The notes under the pieces: generated by a model
Told to the model about the DNA's origin: nothing
The model's input: the letters and a program-made list of their open reading frames with translations, nothing else
The model's database searches: none
In this document: in pieces, positions 62,876 to 64,000 of the stretch
Numbering within the stretch: position 1 is the first letter of the stretch
Layout: every line of letters starts with the position of its first letter
NCBI GenBank assembly: GCA_027491315.1
Contig: JAIXWL010000004.1
Span: 1 to 64,000 of the forward strand
Length of the DNA stretch: 64,000 nucleotides
DNA from: Cytophagaceae bacterium
GTDB lineage: Bacteria > Bacteroidota > Bacteroidia > Cytophagales > Spirosomataceae
Direction: 5' to 3'
Made by a program: the position numbers and the translations under genes

Positions 62876-64000
62876 ATGAAAATGAAAAAATTCATTCTAG
62901 CGATATGCAGTGTTTGCCTAGTAGGACTAGGTTCTTGTGAAAAAGGATTGGAACTGGGACCATATAACTCAGCTACCATCGCACAAGCTTTTGAATCGGA
63001 ATCTGATTTTGCTAATGCTGTCAGAGGTATGTATGGATCAGCTTTAGGAGGCTCTTATTATGGAGGTTCTATGATCAGTTTACCCGATATTTTATCGGAT
63101 AATGTTTTGGTGGCACGTACAGGTCGTTTATCTAATCTTTCTTTCCATGAGTGGCGTTATACTTCAGATGGAACTTGGGGATTATTTGCAACAGCTTATA
63201 CTGGTATTCGCAGAGCTAATGCCATTTTAGAAAACTTAGATCGTTTACCAGCAGGTGCAGCTAAGGAAAATTTTAAGGCTGAAGCTTTGGCTTTCCGCGC
63301 TATGGCACATTTTGATTTGGTACGTATATATGGAAAAGCCTATACCCAAGCTTCTGATACAGACTTAGGAGTTCCATATGTAACATCTACGGATGCTACC
63401 TTGAAACCAAGTCGTGAATCTGTAAAAACTAATTTCAGTAAGATTGAAGCAGATTTAAAAGCAGCTGAAACTGGAATTGGGACTGCCAATGGAATTTATC
63501 GATTCAACAAAGCAGCTGTAGCCGCTTTATTATCTCGTGTTTATTTATACGAAGGAAAATGGCAAGAATCAGCTGATGCAGCGACTCGTTCATTAGCTTT
63601 AAGTTCTAACCCAGGGGGTTTAGCGGATTATGCTAGAATTTGGACAGATGCAGTAAATACAGGTGTATTGTTAAAATTGCAGATTGTAGACAAAGACCGT
63701 ATTACTCCAGGTGTGGAATATAGCCAAAGCTCAGCTTCGGGAGTTCGTAATGAATATGTAATAGACTACCAATTCTTACAGTCTTTCAAAGCCAACGATG
63801 TAAGAACAGCAGCTTCTGTACGATTGACAACATTCAATGGTCAGCCTTATAATTCCATAGCTAAGTGGTTTGGTAGAGCTACTGGTAATGCTAACGTTAC
63901 GGATTCTAAGGTATTACGTGTAGCAGAAGTTTGGTTAAATTTAGCTGAATCATTAGCTAATTTAGGCAAGAATGCTGAAGCCTTAACTGCTTTGAATAAC
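62876..64000 (+). CDS. SusD/RagB-family lipoprotein (partial, cut by the window edge)
   Basis: The frame begins 12 bases after the susC stop and is open to the end of the window (375 codons seen). The start MKMKKFILAICSVCLVGLGSCEKG has a lipobox LGSC (Cys21); the second ATG at 62882 is also possible. The family features are RRANAILENLDRLP, KAEALAFRAMAHFDLVRIYG and, late, VLRVAEVWLNLAESLANLGKNAEA. It is the substrate-binding partner of the SusC upstream. The C-terminal part with the last SusD motif is outside the window. Confidence 0.92.
   Translation, partial: MKMKKFILAICSVCLVGLGSCEKGLELGPYNSATIAQAFESESDFANAVRGMYGSALGGSYYGGSMISLPDILSDNVLVARTGRLSNLSFHEWRYTSDGTWGLFATAYTGIRRANAILENLDRLPAGAAKENFKAEALAFRAMAHFDLVRIYGKAYTQASDTDLGVPYVTSTDATLKPSRESVKTNFSKIEADLKAAETGIGTANGIYRFNKAAVAALLSRVYLYEGKWQESADAATRSLALSSNPGGLADYARIWTDAVNTGVLLKLQIVDKDRITPGVEYSQSSASGVRNEYVIDYQFLQSFKANDVRTAASVRLTTFNGQPYNSIAKWFGRATGNANVTDSKVLRVAEVWLNLAESLANLGKNAEALTALNN

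Noticed and set aside
1-64000. tRNA, rRNA, CRISPR, insertion sequence or prophage
   Set aside because: No cloverleaf, rRNA core, regularly spaced repeat array, transposase or integrase was seen in any gap or frame; the only regular repeat is the coding one at 15-305.

Overview
The window looks like a chromosomal segment of a Bacteroidota bacterium, most likely of the order Cytophagales; a freshwater genus such as Aquirufa or a relative is only a guess. The evidence is two SusC/SusD outer-membrane pairs, a PorW/SprE lipoprotein of the type IX secretion system, giant FG-GAP/ASPIC lipoproteins, DUF5916 and DUF2911 proteins, promoters of the Bacteroidota type (TTTG, 19-20 nt, TAnnTTTG) and almost no Shine-Dalgarno sequences. 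The DNA is moderately AT-rich and tightly packed. I saw no rRNA, tRNA, CRISPR array, insertion sequence or prophage. The window begins inside one gene (probably nuoI) and ends inside another (a susD).

Layout. 1-1139: the end of a complex I operon (repeat-bearing nuoI tail, nuoJ, nuoK). 1136-2944: uvrC, convergent. 3466-8493: first susC-susD pair with a long leader and a terminator, then a 1163-residue FG-GAP/ASPIC lipoprotein. 12050-17958 (minus): porW, a class A penicillin-binding protein and a haem-c/FG-GAP lipoprotein, joined by TAACATG junctions. 18050-23736 (plus): atpZ, mrdA, rodA, an MFS transporter and an APH-like kinase candidate. 24150-27141 (minus): a partial F-type ATP synthase operon (I-like protein, a, c, b, delta) that ends in a terminator before any alpha or gamma gene. 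27279-29422: a 31-bp palindrome, a SAM riboswitch, metX and an SDR gene. 29419-34124: a nucleoside-type permease, a DUF3592 protein, myo-inositol oxygenase, an NTF2-like protein and a beta-lactamase-fold hydrolase. 34248-41712: yidD, a second giant FG-GAP lipoprotein, an acyl-CoA dehydrogenase and an M1 peptidase.

41819-45810 (minus): tyrA and an aromatic aminotransferase behind a tyrosine-rich leader peptide and terminator, plus hemA-recX. 45915-53149 (plus): SDR, YheT hydrolase, a SerB-SerA fusion, serC, a Gfo/Idh oxidoreductase, an SGNH hydrolase and a Nudix-derived regulator. 53167-54802 (minus): yebC and a DUF922-like protein whose start lies in yebC's terminator. 54983-59690 (plus): DUF5916 barrel, DUF2911, and a response regulator/MBL/HAD cluster. 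59832-64000: second susC-susD pair, cut by the window edge.

The most interesting signals are regulatory. A probably leaderless 21-residue leader peptide with six tyrosine codons sits under a consensus Bacteroidota promoter and is followed by an intrinsic terminator that ends five bases before the aminotransferase-tyrA operon; this is a textbook layout for tyrosine attenuation. Others are the palindrome upstream of the metX riboswitch, a hairpin between atpE and atpF, a terminator used as signal-peptide coding sequence, and an unusual AGGAGG plus mini-ORFs before susC.
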